From NCBI RefSeq assembly GCF_021729035.1, contig NZ_JAJSAP010000011.1:46284-110283 (forward strand): a stretch of 64,000 nucleotides of DNA, written 5' to 3'. Numbering within the stretch: the first letter of the stretch is position 1; each line of letters begins with the position of its first letter. The notes under the pieces were generated by a model, which searched no databases, had not been told where the DNA came from, and saw nothing but the letters and a program-made list of their open reading frames with translations. The translations under genes and the position numbers were made by a program. Below are positions 34,254-43,302 of the stretch, piece by piece. The DNA comes from Microbulbifer sediminum. Lineage in GTDB: Bacteria; Pseudomonadota; Gammaproteobacteria; Pseudomonadales; Cellvibrionaceae.

Positions 34254-36188
34254 ATGGGTTTGGAAATGGATTGTAAAGTTGTACTGGTAACCGCGGACGC
34301 CCAGTTTGGCCGCCGCTGGGTGAGCGAACTGGCGCAGGTGGCGGAGAGTGATGAAGGCTCCCCGCTGGGCCTGGTGTTCAATCATTGCGAGCCGGGTGCA
34401 CAGCTGACGGAACAGCTGGGTGATGGCCGCACGCAGGTGGTGGCGCTGGATGACGGGGCACTGGATAAGACTGCCCTGGAGGGGTGCTACCGTGAACTGC
34501 GGCGGCTGCGTGCAGAAATCGACTGCGTGCTCCTCACCGGGAGCAAGACCCCGGCCGAAGAGCGTATTTATGAATGCGTAATCTCCCGGGCCGAATCTAA
34601 CTACGGCGTGGTTTACCGCACTTTGCGCCGGATCCTGCTGGAGCGCATCGCCACTCCCTTTGCCGACGCATTGAAGGAGTATGTCTATGCCGCGCGGGAT
34701 TCCTGGCATACACCCGGTCACTCCAGCGGCGACAGCCTGAGTTCCAGTCCCTGGGTGGTGGATTTCTATCGCTTTATGGGCGAGCACATCTTCAACACGG
34801 ATCTGTCGGTCAGTGTGAAAATGCTCGATTCCCTGATGGACCCGATCAGTGTGATCCGCCAGGCGCAGATCCTGACCGCGAAAACCTTTGGGGCAAAATA
34901 CAGTTACTTTGTCACCAACGGCACCTCTACCTCCAACAAGATTGTGCTGCAACACCTGTTGCGCCAGGGAGACCGGGTGGTGGTTGACCGCAATTGCCAC
35001 AAGTCAGTGCATCACGCCATGATCATGAGTGGCGCACTGCCGGTTTACCTGGAGTCGTCAGTCAACCAGAAGTACGGTGTCTACGGCCCGGTACCAAAGG
35101 CCAGTATCTTTCGGGCGATCGAGGAAAACCCCTCGGCGCGCCTGCTGGTGCTTACCTCCTGTACTTATGACGGCCTGCGCTATGACCTCAAGCCAATCAT
35201 CGATTTTGCGCACCAGCACGGTGTTTATGTCCTGATCGACGAGGCCTGGTACGCGCATGGGCGCTTCCATCCGGAACTGCGTCCCACGGCGCTGGAGTGC
35301 GGGGCGGATTTCGTCACCCAGTCCACCCACAAGATGCTGTCGGCATTTTCACAGGCCAGCATGATCCATGTTGGCGAGAGTGTGGAGAATTTCGATGCGG
35401 CGGGTTTCCGTGAAGATATCAATATGCATACCTCCACCAGCCCCCAGTACGGGATGATTGCCAGCCTGGATGTGGCACGCAAGCAGATGAGCATCGAAGG
35501 TTACGATGTCATGGACCGGACGCTGGGCTTCGCAGGGGAAATCCGCAATTTTGTCCGTGAATCCACCGCTTTCCGTTGCCTTGGGGTCGAGGACCTGTGC
35601 AGTGAGGAAGTGGCGCAGGATGGCATTCGCCTGGATCCCACCAAGGTCACCGTTGACGTGGGTTGCGCTGGCCTCTCCGCACCGGCGGCACAATATCGCC
35701 TGTTTAATGAATTCGGTATTCAGGTGGAGAAGAATACCCACAACACCCTGTCTTTCCTGGTCACCATCGGCACCACCGAGAGCAAGCTACTGCGCCTCAA
35801 GCAGGCGCTGCGCAAGCTGTCGGAAAGTGCCGGTGGCGAGGCAGATGCCGACCGGGGCCAGTCCCTGCCGCCCCTTGCGGACATGGCTGCCTTGCCCCGC
35901 ACCGCCTACAACGCACGTGGTGAGCTGCTGCCGCTGGAGCGGGACGATATGTCCGCGCTGGTGGGACGAATTTCCTGCGATGAAATCGTGCCCTATCCGC
36001 CGGGCATCCCGCTGCTCGTTCCTGGTCAGGAAATCACCGGGGAAATACTCGCGGCGATCATTTCCTACGTCTTCGAGCGCGAGGACCTGGAAATGCACGG
36101 TGTGCGCCACAGCGGGGGCAGGGTGGCCCTGCGGGTGATGACCCAGTCAGAGGAGTCGCCTGCCCGCCGGGAGCTAGAGGAAATCTGA
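34254..36188 (+). CDS. PLP-dependent Orn/Lys/Arg decarboxylase family protein
   Basis: The 644-residue product belongs to the fold-type I group III decarboxylases. It has an N-terminal wing/receiver-like domain (~1-125) and a PLP domain with DSWHTPGHSSG, YFVTNGTSTSNKIV and DRNCHKSVHHA. DEAWYAHGRFHPEL and the Schiff-base Lys in STHKMLSAFSQ (~360) follow, with a C-terminal domain last. It should convert a basic amino acid to its amine. Which one cannot be read; lysine, arginine and ornithine are the classic substrates. Inside a peptidoglycan cluster, diaminopimelate or lysine derived from it deserves a test. ATG at 34266 is an alternative start. Confidence 0.87.
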   Translation: MGLEMDCKVVLVTADAQFGRRWVSELAQVAESDEGSPLGLVFNHCEPGAQLTEQLGDGRTQVVALDDGALDKTALEGCYRELRRLRAEIDCVLLTGSKTPAEERIYECVISRAESNYGVVYRTLRRILLERIATPFADALKEYVYAARDSWHTPGHSSGDSLSSSPWVVDFYRFMGEHIFNTDLSVSVKMLDSLMDPISVIRQAQILTAKTFGAKYSYFVTNGTSTSNKIVLQHLLRQGDRVVVDRNCHKSVHHAMIMSGALPVYLESSVNQKYGVYGPVPKASIFRAIEENPSARLLVLTSCTYDGLRYDLKPIIDFAHQHGVYVLIDEAWYAHGRFHPELRPTALECGADFVTQSTHKMLSAFSQASMIHVGESVENFDAAGFREDINMHTSTSPQYGMIASLDVARKQMSIEGYDVMDRTLGFAGEIRNFVRESTAFRCLGVEDLCSEEVAQDGIRLDPTKVTVDVGCAGLSAPAAQYRLFNEFGIQVEKNTHNTLSFLVTIGTTESKLLRLKQALRKLSESAGGEADADRGQSLPPLADMAALPRTAYNARGELLPLERDDMSALVGRISCDEIVPYPPGIPLLVPGQEITGEILAAIISYVFEREDLEMHGVRHSGGRVALRVMTQSEESPARRELEEI

Positions 36189-36203
36189 TCGGGAGAGACA
36201 CCT

Positions 36204-36971
36204 ATGGGGCAGCCCAGGGAAGCGGGCGGGAATGCGGGGCATTCCCCCGCGAAGCCAGTCGCAGGAAATACCGTAAAGCTTGCGGGGATGCGAAAAATCC
36301 TAGCCGCCGGTTTTTCTCTGGCGGTGTTGGCTTTGTCGGCCTGTGCCAGTGAAGAAGACGCGGGCGGCAACGATTTCCGGGCGGTGGCGGTGCGGGGCGA
36401 GGGCATCCGGGTGGATATGAAATATTTCACCGGTGACAACCTGGTGGGCGAACCTCTCGACGGTTACCGGGCCAACCGCTGCCTGCTGGCGCCTGTCGCT
36501 GCGGAGGCGCTGGTACAGGTTGCGCGGGACCTGGCGGGCCGGGGACTGGGGCTGGAAATTTTCGACTGCTATCGGCCACAGCGCGCGGTGGATCACTTCG
36601 TTCGCTGGGCCAGTGCCCCGGAAGACTTTTCCACCAAGGCGAAATTTTATCCCCGCGAGAAAAAATCGCAGATGTTCGAGCTTGGCTATATCGCTGAGCG
36701 CTCGGGACACAGCCGCGGTGCAACCGTGGACCTGGGACTCTATCGCCTGGAGAGTGGCGACTCACTGGATATGGGCACCGGTTTCGATTTTATGGATGAG
36801 CGATCGGCCACCGCCTTCCCGCTGGAGGATTCCGCTGCCATTCGCAACCGGCAGTTGCTCAAGGAAGTCATGGCGGCGCACGGGTTTGTCAATTATGCGC
36901 AGGAGTGGTGGCACTATACCTACAAGCCGGAGCCGTGGCCCGGGCAGTATTTTGACATGCCGGTGGAGTGA
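36204..36971 (+). CDS. D-alanyl-D-alanine dipeptidase (VanX/DdpX type), lipoprotein
   Basis: The product has the VanX motifs in order: ANRCLLAPVAAEAL, FDCYRPQRAV, the zinc-binding SGHSRGATVDLGL, and EWWHYTY with the catalytic Glu and third zinc His. A lipoprotein signal (ALSAC) precedes the domain, so it works in the envelope. It splits D-Ala-D-Ala, which here would come from pentapeptide remnants. The ATG at 36204 has GGGAGAG six bases upstream. A second ATG at 36288 starts right at the signal peptide but has no good ribosome site. It lies 15 bases after the decarboxylase. Vancomycin-type resistance is unlikely because no vanHA-like genes are present. Confidence 0.9.
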   Translation: MGQPREAGGNAGHSPAKPVAGNTVKLAGMRKILAAGFSLAVLALSACASEEDAGGNDFRAVAVRGEGIRVDMKYFTGDNLVGEPLDGYRANRCLLAPVAAEALVQVARDLAGRGLGLEIFDCYRPQRAVDHFVRWASAPEDFSTKAKFYPREKKSQMFELGYIAERSGHSRGATVDLGLYRLESGDSLDMGTGFDFMDERSATAFPLEDSAAIRNRQLLKEVMAAHGFVNYAQEWWHYTYKPEPWPGQYFDMPVE

Positions 36972-37023
36972 CAACCGTTCACCGGGATGTCGGCAGTGGG
37001 GCCCCCGGTTTAACTCAGGCTAA

Positions 37024-38235
37024 ATGATCCGAAAGCGAGGGTGGTGGATTATGCATTGGCGTTGGTTCTGTCCCGTCTGCCTGGTTCTTCTGGCGTTGCT
37101 GATCAGTGGCTGCCTACGGGCTGAGCAGAGTGAGCCACTGCATACCGGCGCCGAGCGTGCCGATGCCTACCTGCCCCTGCTGGGCGATGAGCGGGTGGGC
37201 CTGGTCGTAAACCAGACCTCTCGCGTCGGGGATGAACACCTGATCGATTTTCTCCGCGATCGTGATGTGCGGGTCCGGAAAATATTTGCCCTGGAGCACG
37301 GTATCCGCGGTGACGTGGAGAATGGCGGCCAGGTCGAGAGTGGGGTGGATGGCCCGTCCGGACTGCCGGTGGTCTCCCTCTACGGGGGAAACTACGCGCC
37401 AAGTGCAGAACAGGTCAGTGACCTGGACTGGCTGTTGTTCGATATCCAGGACGTAGGGGTGCGCTTCTATACCTACATCAGCTCATTGCATTACCTGATG
37501 CAGGCCTGTGCCGATTATGACGTGCCGCTGCTGGTACTGGACCGGCCTAATCCCAACGGGGATTACGTGGGTGGTCCGGTGTTGGAGCCTGAATTCCGCA
37601 GCTTTGTCGGTATGCACCCGATCCCGCTGGTGCACGGGCTGACGGTGGGTGAGCTGGCGCAGATGATCAATGGTGAAGGCTGGCTGAAGGGCGGCGCACA
37701 GTGCGAGCTGACCGTGATCCCGGTGGCCGGCTATGAAAAATCCATGGCCTATTCCCTTCCGGTGCAACCATCCCCGAACCTCCCCAATGACCTGTCGATC
37801 CGCCTGTACCCGTCACTGGGCTTGTTTGAGGGCACCAGCGTCAGCATTGGTCGCGGGACGGGCTTTCCATTCCAGGTGATCGGCCATCCAGCTGACACTG
37901 CTGGTCAATTCAGTTTTACCCCCAGGCCCGTTCCCGGCGCCAGCGAGAACCCCAAACACAATGGAAAACAGCTTTCGGGCCAGGACCTGCGCGGGGAACC
38001 GCTATCCAGCCGGTTTACCCTGGAATACCTGGTGGACTGGCAGCAGCGCACCGGTGAGGGTGATGAGGAGTACTTTTCCCGCGCCGGTTTTTTCGACAAG
38101 CTCGCCGGGACAGATGCATTGCGCCGCGCGGTCCTGGCGGGCCAGGGGGCGGAGGAAATTCGCCGCAGCTGGGAGCCGGATATACAGGCCTACCTAGAGC
38201 GGCGCCAGCCTTACCTTCTCTACCCGCAGGACTGA
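37024..38235 (+). CDS. namZ: Exo-beta-N-acetylmuramidase (NamZ, DUF1343) lipoprotein
   Basis: The 403-residue product has a lipobox (LISGC, Cys30) and the DUF1343 domain. Features are VGLVVNQTSRVG, the proposed catalytic Glu in FALEHGIRGD (~91), FDIQDVGVRFYTYISSLHY, LDRPNPNGDYVGGP and LYPSLGLFEGTSVSIGRGT. Bacillus NamZ (GH171) releases MurNAc from non-reducing ends of peptide-free peptidoglycan chains. With the NagZ-like enzyme, alternating cleavage would break the glycan down to monosaccharides. It is followed 3 bases later by a NagX-like gene. An alternative start is ATG at 37051. Confidence 0.92.
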   Translation: MIRKRGWWIMHWRWFCPVCLVLLALLISGCLRAEQSEPLHTGAERADAYLPLLGDERVGLVVNQTSRVGDEHLIDFLRDRDVRVRKIFALEHGIRGDVENGGQVESGVDGPSGLPVVSLYGGNYAPSAEQVSDLDWLLFDIQDVGVRFYTYISSLHYLMQACADYDVPLLVLDRPNPNGDYVGGPVLEPEFRSFVGMHPIPLVHGLTVGELAQMINGEGWLKGGAQCELTVIPVAGYEKSMAYSLPVQPSPNLPNDLSIRLYPSLGLFEGTSVSIGRGTGFPFQVIGHPADTAGQFSFTPRPVPGASENPKHNGKQLSGQDLRGEPLSSRFTLEYLVDWQQRTGEGDEEYFSRAGFFDKLAGTDALRRAVLAGQGAEEIRRSWEPDIQAYLERRQPYLLYPQD

Positions 38236-38238
38236 GGC

Positions 38239-39429
38239 ATGTTGCGGCAGCATATCGATCGGATTATGGCCCTGCAGCCACAGGGACGGCTGCTTTCGGT
38301 GGATCTGTTGCGCGGTCTCGCCATCGCTGCCATGGTGCTGGTCAATAATCCCGGCAGCTGGTCCTATGTCTACGCCCCCCTGGCCCATGCGGAGTGGCAT
38401 GGCTGGACGCCCACCGACGTTGTGTTCCCGCTTTTCCTCTTTGTGGTGGGTTTCTCCCTGGTACTGGCGAATGGCAATCGTGGGAAATTTCCTCCTGTGG
38501 GCTGGTCCCAGTGGTCACGGGCGCTGAAGTTGTTCGGGCTGGGCCTGTTACTGGCGGTTTTCTTTTACAATTTCCGCGATGCTTCCTACAGCTGGCTGGA
38601 GGACCGGATCGAGGGTATCCGCTGGATGGGGGTCCTGCAGCGCATTGCGCTGGTATATATCATCGCCTGTTACCTGCTGCGCTGGTGCTCGCCGAGTGCA
38701 CTCGCCGGAGTTGCGGTGCTGCTGTTGGCAGTGCCCTGGGGCCTGATGCTACTGGTTCCTTACCAGGCTGCCGGCGGCGAAAGTTTCCTGGGAGAGCTGG
38801 AGTTCGGTAATCACTTTTCCGCCTGGCTCGACCAACACCTGCTCGGTAGCGCACACGTCTATTACCGTACTGCGGAACCGTTTGCTTTTGACCCGGAAGG
38901 GCTCCTCACCACCTTACCGGCAGTAGTCACCTGCCTGCTCGGCGTCTTCGCCGGCTTGCGATGGCGGCGGGCGGGAAAATCCGTGGCGGACCAGAGAAAT
39001 CTTTGCATGCAGTGGCTGCTTGCCGGCCTGGTGCTGCTGGTGGCCGGGCAGCTAATGCACCCCTGGATTCCCATCAACAAGGCCCTATGGAGTCCCAGTT
39101 TTGTCCTGGTGACCGGCGGGGTTTCCCTGTTACTACTGGCGGGCCTTTACTTCCTGGCCGATATTAACGGTCACCGGCGTGCGCTGGCCCCCCTGGCGGT
39201 GTTCGGGGTCAATGCGATCGCGCTGTTTATGCTCGCGGGCGTGATTGGGCGCCTGCTGATCATGATCCCGGTGGGCGATATGACCCTGAAGGGCTGGGTG
39301 TTCAATAACTTTTACCTGCCTCTTTTTGGGGGCTATGGCGGTTCGCTGGCATTTGCGCTGACCTGCCTACTGGTCTTCTATTGGGTGATGTGGCAGATGT
39401 ACCAGCGACAGATAATCTGGAAGGTGTAG
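38239..39429 (+). CDS. NagX/DUF5009-like membrane protein (HGSNAT-related)
   Basis: The 396-residue product has about ten membrane segments and starts RLLSVDLLRGLAIAAMVLVN. The next conserved stretch is HAEWHGWTPTDVVFPLFLF, a hallmark of the heparan-alpha-glucosaminide N-acetyltransferase-related family with its conserved His and Asp. Bacterial members such as NagX occur in amino-sugar utilisation clusters, where transport or acyl transfer has been suggested. Exact chemistry is unknown. Context, directly after namZ, favours a role with MurNAc or GlcNAc at the inner membrane. Confidence 0.83.
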   Translation: MLRQHIDRIMALQPQGRLLSVDLLRGLAIAAMVLVNNPGSWSYVYAPLAHAEWHGWTPTDVVFPLFLFVVGFSLVLANGNRGKFPPVGWSQWSRALKLFGLGLLLAVFFYNFRDASYSWLEDRIEGIRWMGVLQRIALVYIIACYLLRWCSPSALAGVAVLLLAVPWGLMLLVPYQAAGGESFLGELEFGNHFSAWLDQHLLGSAHVYYRTAEPFAFDPEGLLTTLPAVVTCLLGVFAGLRWRRAGKSVADQRNLCMQWLLAGLVLLVAGQLMHPWIPINKALWSPSFVLVTGGVSLLLLAGLYFLADINGHRRALAPLAVFGVNAIALFMLAGVIGRLLIMIPVGDMTLKGWVFNNFYLPLFGGYGGSLAFALTCLLVFYWVMWQMYQRQIIWKV

Positions 39430-39442
39430 AAGGGAAAACGGC

Positions 39443-40891
39443 ATGACCGAAGGGCAGGGAGCACCGATCGTCACCGAACTTCGCAGGGCAATCAGCGCCG
39501 GGCGCGTACTTGACCGGCGCGAGCAGGTGGCGCCGTTCGAGTGTGACGCACTGCCGGTATATTGCGAAAGGCCCCTGGCGGTGGTGCTGGCCCGTAACGA
39601 AGAGGACGTGGTGACGACGGTGCGCCTCTGCCGCCAGCACAGCGTGCCACTGGTGACCCGCGGGGCCGGCACGGGGCTGTCGGCGGGCGCCAAGCCCTAC
39701 GGTCGCGGTGTGCTGCTGGTGACTGCACCCATGAGTGAAATCCTCTCCCTGAGCCCGGAGCGTATGACCGCCCGTGTCCAGCCGGGTGCCATCAATGAAC
39801 ATATCTCCCGGGCTGCCGCGGCACACGGCCTCTATTATGCGCCGGATCCCTCGTCCCAGATCGCCTGCTCCATCGGTGGCAATGTGGCGGAAAATGCCGG
39901 AGGTGTGCATTGCCTGAAGTACGGGGTGACGGTGCACAATGTCGTGGCACTGCGGATTGTCACTATCGAGGGCGATGTCATGGCCGTGGGGGGCGACACG
40001 CTTTCCCACCCCGGCTACGACCTGCTGGCACTGGTGCATGGCTCAGAGGGCTGCCTGGGGGTTGTTACCGAAGTTACGGTCAGGCTGACGCCACTGCCCG
40101 CACAGACCCGCACACTGATGGCTGATTTTGCATCGATCCGTGCAGCATCCGATGCAGTGTCCGGGATTGTCCGCGCCGGTGTTATCCCGGCAGCGATGGA
40201 AATGATGGACGCGCTGGCGATTTCCGCAACGGAGGAGTTCTGCCACGCGGGCTATGCCCTGGATGCGGCGGCAATACTGATTATCGACCTGGATGGTGAT
40301 CCGGATGAAGTCGCGGCCGAGCTGGCGCTGGTGCGCGAAGTGCTGCGTTATTCCGGCGCCACCCGGGTGCAGCTTGCGGATAGCGAAACCCAGCGCGCGC
40401 TGTGGTGGAAAGGGCGCAAGAGCGCCTTCCCTGCGATCGGGCGGCTCAGCCCCGATTATTATTGCATCGACGGTACCGTACCGCGTCACCGGATAGGCGA
40501 TGTGCTGGAGGCCATTGATGCATTTTCCCACCGGTACAATCTCCGGGTGGCCAATGTGTTCCACGCGGGGGATGGCAACCTGCACCCGATCATCATGTTC
40601 GACAGCCGGGAGGTTGATGCCCTTGACCGGGTAGAGCTGCTGGCCGCGGATATCCTCGAATACTGTATCGAGGTAGGTGGCACCATAACCGGTGAGCACG
40701 GTGTTGGTATGGAAAAAATCAACCAGATGGCGGTGCAATTTTCGGATTTGGAAATTGCACAGTTCCTGGCGGTGAAGCAGGCGCTGGACCCGAAGGGCCT
40801 GTTGAACCCGGACAAGCTGATCCCCACGCTGGCACACTGCCAGGAATACCGTGCGATACGGGAGCGGCGGCGGGAGAGCAGTGATGGCTGA
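39443..40891 (+). CDS. glcD: Glycolate/D-lactate oxidase FAD subunit GlcD
   Basis: The 482-residue product is an FAD-binding PCMH-type oxidase. It has TRGAGTGLSAGA, the conserved SSQIACSIGGNVAENAGG, GSEGCLGVVTEV, the FAD-oxidase C-terminal domain with NVFHAGDGNLHP, and GTITGEHGVG. This is the GlcD/D-lactate dehydrogenase family. With GlcE and GlcF it oxidises glycolate or D-lactate to glyoxylate or pyruvate and feeds electrons to quinones. murQ, whose product yields D-lactate, lies only 2.4 kb away, so D-lactate is the likely substrate here. It overlaps glcE by 8 bases. Confidence 0.92.
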   Translation: MTEGQGAPIVTELRRAISAGRVLDRREQVAPFECDALPVYCERPLAVVLARNEEDVVTTVRLCRQHSVPLVTRGAGTGLSAGAKPYGRGVLLVTAPMSEILSLSPERMTARVQPGAINEHISRAAAAHGLYYAPDPSSQIACSIGGNVAENAGGVHCLKYGVTVHNVVALRIVTIEGDVMAVGGDTLSHPGYDLLALVHGSEGCLGVVTEVTVRLTPLPAQTRTLMADFASIRAASDAVSGIVRAGVIPAAMEMMDALAISATEEFCHAGYALDAAAILIIDLDGDPDEVAAELALVREVLRYSGATRVQLADSETQRALWWKGRKSAFPAIGRLSPDYYCIDGTVPRHRIGDVLEAIDAFSHRYNLRVANVFHAGDGNLHPIIMFDSREVDALDRVELLAADILEYCIEVGGTITGEHGVGMEKINQMAVQFSDLEIAQFLAVKQALDPKGLLNPDKLIPTLAHCQEYRAIRERRRESSDG

Positions 40892-41960
40892 ACACGATAT
40901 CAGCGCAGAGCTGCAGCGCTCGGTACAGCTGGCGCTGGCAAACCCGGCGGGCAAAGGCCTGCGTATCCGCAGTGGTAATACCCGCGGCCACCTGTTACCC
41001 GGGGATGTCACCGATGAGGCGATACCGGCGCTGGATACAGGCAGGCATACGGGAGTGATCCACTACCAGCCGGACGAACTGGTGCTGCGCGCTCGCTCCG
41101 GGACACCGCTGGCGGAGCTGGAATCGTTGTTGGCCGAGCACGGGCAGGAGTTCGCCGCGGCTATACCACAGCCGGGCCGGGCCAGTACCCTCGGTGGGGC
41201 CATCGCCTGTGGCTGGGATGGCCCGGCCCGCCCCTATGGCATGTCCCTGCGGGATACAGTACTGGGTTGTCGTATGGTTAATGGTCGCGGTGACAGCGTG
41301 AACTTTGGCGGCCAGGTGATGAAGAACGTCGCCGGCTATGACCTGGCACGCCTGCAGGTTGGTGCGCTGGGCACCCTGGGCCTGCTGCTGGACGTAAGCC
41401 TGCGGCTGTTGCCGCGTCCCGAGTTCTCCGTGAGCCGGGTCTTCGCGGTGCCGGAACAGCAGTTGCCTGAGTGGTGGGGGCGCACCCGGGCACTGCGGCC
41501 ATTGTTGCGCGGCACTTGTTATCTTGAGGGCCTGTTGCACCTGCGCCTGTGCGGGCGGGAGCGTGCGGTAAAAGCTGCAATGGCCTCCCTCGGTGGAGAA
41601 GAGAGCGCGCTTGACTGGCGGGCACTGGGAGATCTGCGCCACCCGTTTTTCTGCACAGACCAGCTTGCCTGCGTGAACCTTCCCCCGCAATCAGCGTTCC
41701 GCCCCGCGACAGGTTCTTCAATGGTGGAGTGGGAGGGGGCCCGTGTGTGGGTACGTGACGGGGATCATGTGCAGTTGCAACAGCAGGCGAGGGAACACAA
41801 CGGCTTCGTGGAGGTTTTCCGCGGTAAGGCGATGAGATTGCCGGCACCGGCAAGGGAATGGCAGCGGCGCTTGCGCAATGCCTTCGATCCAGAGGGGCTG
41901 TTTAACCGCGCTCTCTATACGGCCCATTTCCATGGCTCGGAGGCTGATCCATGCAGGTGA
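40884..41960 (+). CDS. glcE: Glycolate/D-lactate oxidase subunit GlcE
   Basis: The 358-residue product (ATG at 40884, GGGAGAG upstream) has an N-terminal PCMH-type FAD domain. Signatures are YQPDELVLRARSGTPLAELE, STLGGAIACGWDGP, MKNVAGYDLARLQVG and GTLGLLLDVSLRL. The C-terminal domain is short, as expected for GlcE. It pairs with GlcD in the oxidase complex. Both ends overlap neighbours (glcD by 8 bases, glcF by 10), indicating one translational unit. No missing segment is apparent. Confidence 0.92.
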   Translation: MAEHDISAELQRSVQLALANPAGKGLRIRSGNTRGHLLPGDVTDEAIPALDTGRHTGVIHYQPDELVLRARSGTPLAELESLLAEHGQEFAAAIPQPGRASTLGGAIACGWDGPARPYGMSLRDTVLGCRMVNGRGDSVNFGGQVMKNVAGYDLARLQVGALGTLGLLLDVSLRLLPRPEFSVSRVFAVPEQQLPEWWGRTRALRPLLRGTCYLEGLLHLRLCGRERAVKAAMASLGGEESALDWRALGDLRHPFFCTDQLACVNLPPQSAFRPATGSSMVEWEGARVWVRDGDHVQLQQQAREHNGFVEVFRGKAMRLPAPAREWQRRLRNAFDPEGLFNRALYTAHFHGSEADPCR

Positions 41961-43222
41961 AAATTGTGGATGGGCTGCTCAGTCCGGGTGATGCCAGGCG
42001 GGCCGAGCAGGTACTGAATGCCTGCGTGCACTGCGGTTTCTGCACTGCCACCTGTCCCACTTACCTGCAGGAATATAACGAGCTGGACAGTCCACGCGGG
42101 CGTATCTATTTGATCAAGGAAATGCTCGAGACGGGCACGGCCACTGGCGTCACGCGCCTGCATCTGGATCGCTGTGTGACCTGCCAGAGTTGCGAGACGA
42201 CCTGTCCCTCGGGGGTTGAGTACCACAAGCTGGTGGCTATTGGCCGCGCCACCACCGAGCGGCTGGCGCCCCGCGGGCGCGCAGGGAAAACCCTGCGGGC
42301 ACTGCTGAGAAAACTGATGTTGTCACCACGGCTGTTTTCTTCCCTGCTACGTTATGGCCGGCTGGTTGCGCCAGTATTGCCGGCAAGACTGCGCCGGGTT
42401 TACTTCCCCGGCCTTGCCCGGGGCCGGAGCGCTTCCGGAGAGGGGCAAACGCCGGTGCCCGCTACAGCAGGGCCGGCTGTCATCCTGCTGCCGGGCTGCG
42501 TGCAGCCGGCTCTGCGGCCCGGCATTGACCGGGCACTGAAACAAATCCTCTCCCACTGTCGGGTCCCCGTGCTTGCGCCGCGTGCAGCCGGCTGCTGCGG
42601 TGCGGTCAGCGCCCATACCGGCACCCCGGATGAGGGGCGTGATTACGCGCGCCGTAATATCGATACCTGGTGGCCGATGCTGGAGCAGGCACAGAGTGAG
42701 GGCGGGCAGGGCATCCGCGCGATCGTTTCCACCGCCACCGGTTGTGGCGTGCAATTAAAAGACTACCCGACACTGCTGGCTGATGATCCCTACTACGCCA
42801 GGCGCGCGCAGATCCTTGCGGCACTGGTGCGCGACCCGGTGCAGCTGGTCAGCGAGCTGGTGACCGAGGGCCGCCTTGACGTCGACCCGTCAAAATTGCC
42901 GGTACAGGCGGTTTTTCACTGCCCCTGCACCCTGCAGCATGGGCAGGGTCTGGAGGGCGAAGTGGAGCGCGTCTTCCGGCAACTGGGGGTCGTATTCCCG
43001 CCGGTGAAGGATAGCCATCTCTGCTGCGGCTCCGCCGGGACTTATTCCCTCTTGCAGCCGAAAATTTCGCGTACGTTGCGCCGGGAAAAGCTCGAGCATC
43101 TGGAGGCGAGTGATCCAGAAGAGATCCTGACCGCAAATATCGGCTGCCTGCTGCATCTACAGGGAGGCACGAGGCGACCGGTACGTCACTGGCTTGAGGT
43201 CATTGCGGCTGCGCTGGACTGA
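41951..43222 (+). CDS. glcF: Glycolate/D-lactate oxidase Fe-S subunit GlcF
   Basis: The 423-residue product has two N-terminal 4Fe-4S clusters, CVHCGFCTATCPTY and CVTCQSCETTCPSG. Two CCG-type cysteine-rich domains follow, containing RAAGCCGAVSAHTG and HLCCGSAGTYSL. This is the standard GlcF layout. It passes electrons from the flavin subunits to the respiratory quinone pool at the membrane. It closes the glcDEF unit and is convergent with murQ, 80 bases away. Confidence 0.93.
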   Translation: MQVKIVDGLLSPGDARRAEQVLNACVHCGFCTATCPTYLQEYNELDSPRGRIYLIKEMLETGTATGVTRLHLDRCVTCQSCETTCPSGVEYHKLVAIGRATTERLAPRGRAGKTLRALLRKLMLSPRLFSSLLRYGRLVAPVLPARLRRVYFPGLARGRSASGEGQTPVPATAGPAVILLPGCVQPALRPGIDRALKQILSHCRVPVLAPRAAGCCGAVSAHTGTPDEGRDYARRNIDTWWPMLEQAQSEGGQGIRAIVSTATGCGVQLKDYPTLLADDPYYARRAQILAALVRDPVQLVSELVTEGRLDVDPSKLPVQAVFHCPCTLQHGQGLEGEVERVFRQLGVVFPPVKDSHLCCGSAGTYSLLQPKISRTLRREKLEHLEASDPEEILTANIGCLLHLQGGTRRPVRHWLEVIAAALD

Positions 43223-43302
43223 TGCGGCGGCGGGGCCATATTCACAGCCCGCACGCGCAGACAGCGGGGGGCTTCCCTATCCCTCGGTTACACGACGCCG
43301 GT

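Noticed and set aside
32727..35000. A 757-codon open frame on the - strand across the NhaC and decarboxylase genes
   Set aside because: It spans two clear + strand genes and their junction. The translation is low-complexity, with many Gln, His and Gly, and no domain.
36204..36971. VanX-type gene as part of a vancomycin resistance operon
   Set aside because: No vanH, vanA-type ligase or VanRS genes are near. The neighbours are all peptidoglycan breakdown genes and the protein is a lipoprotein.
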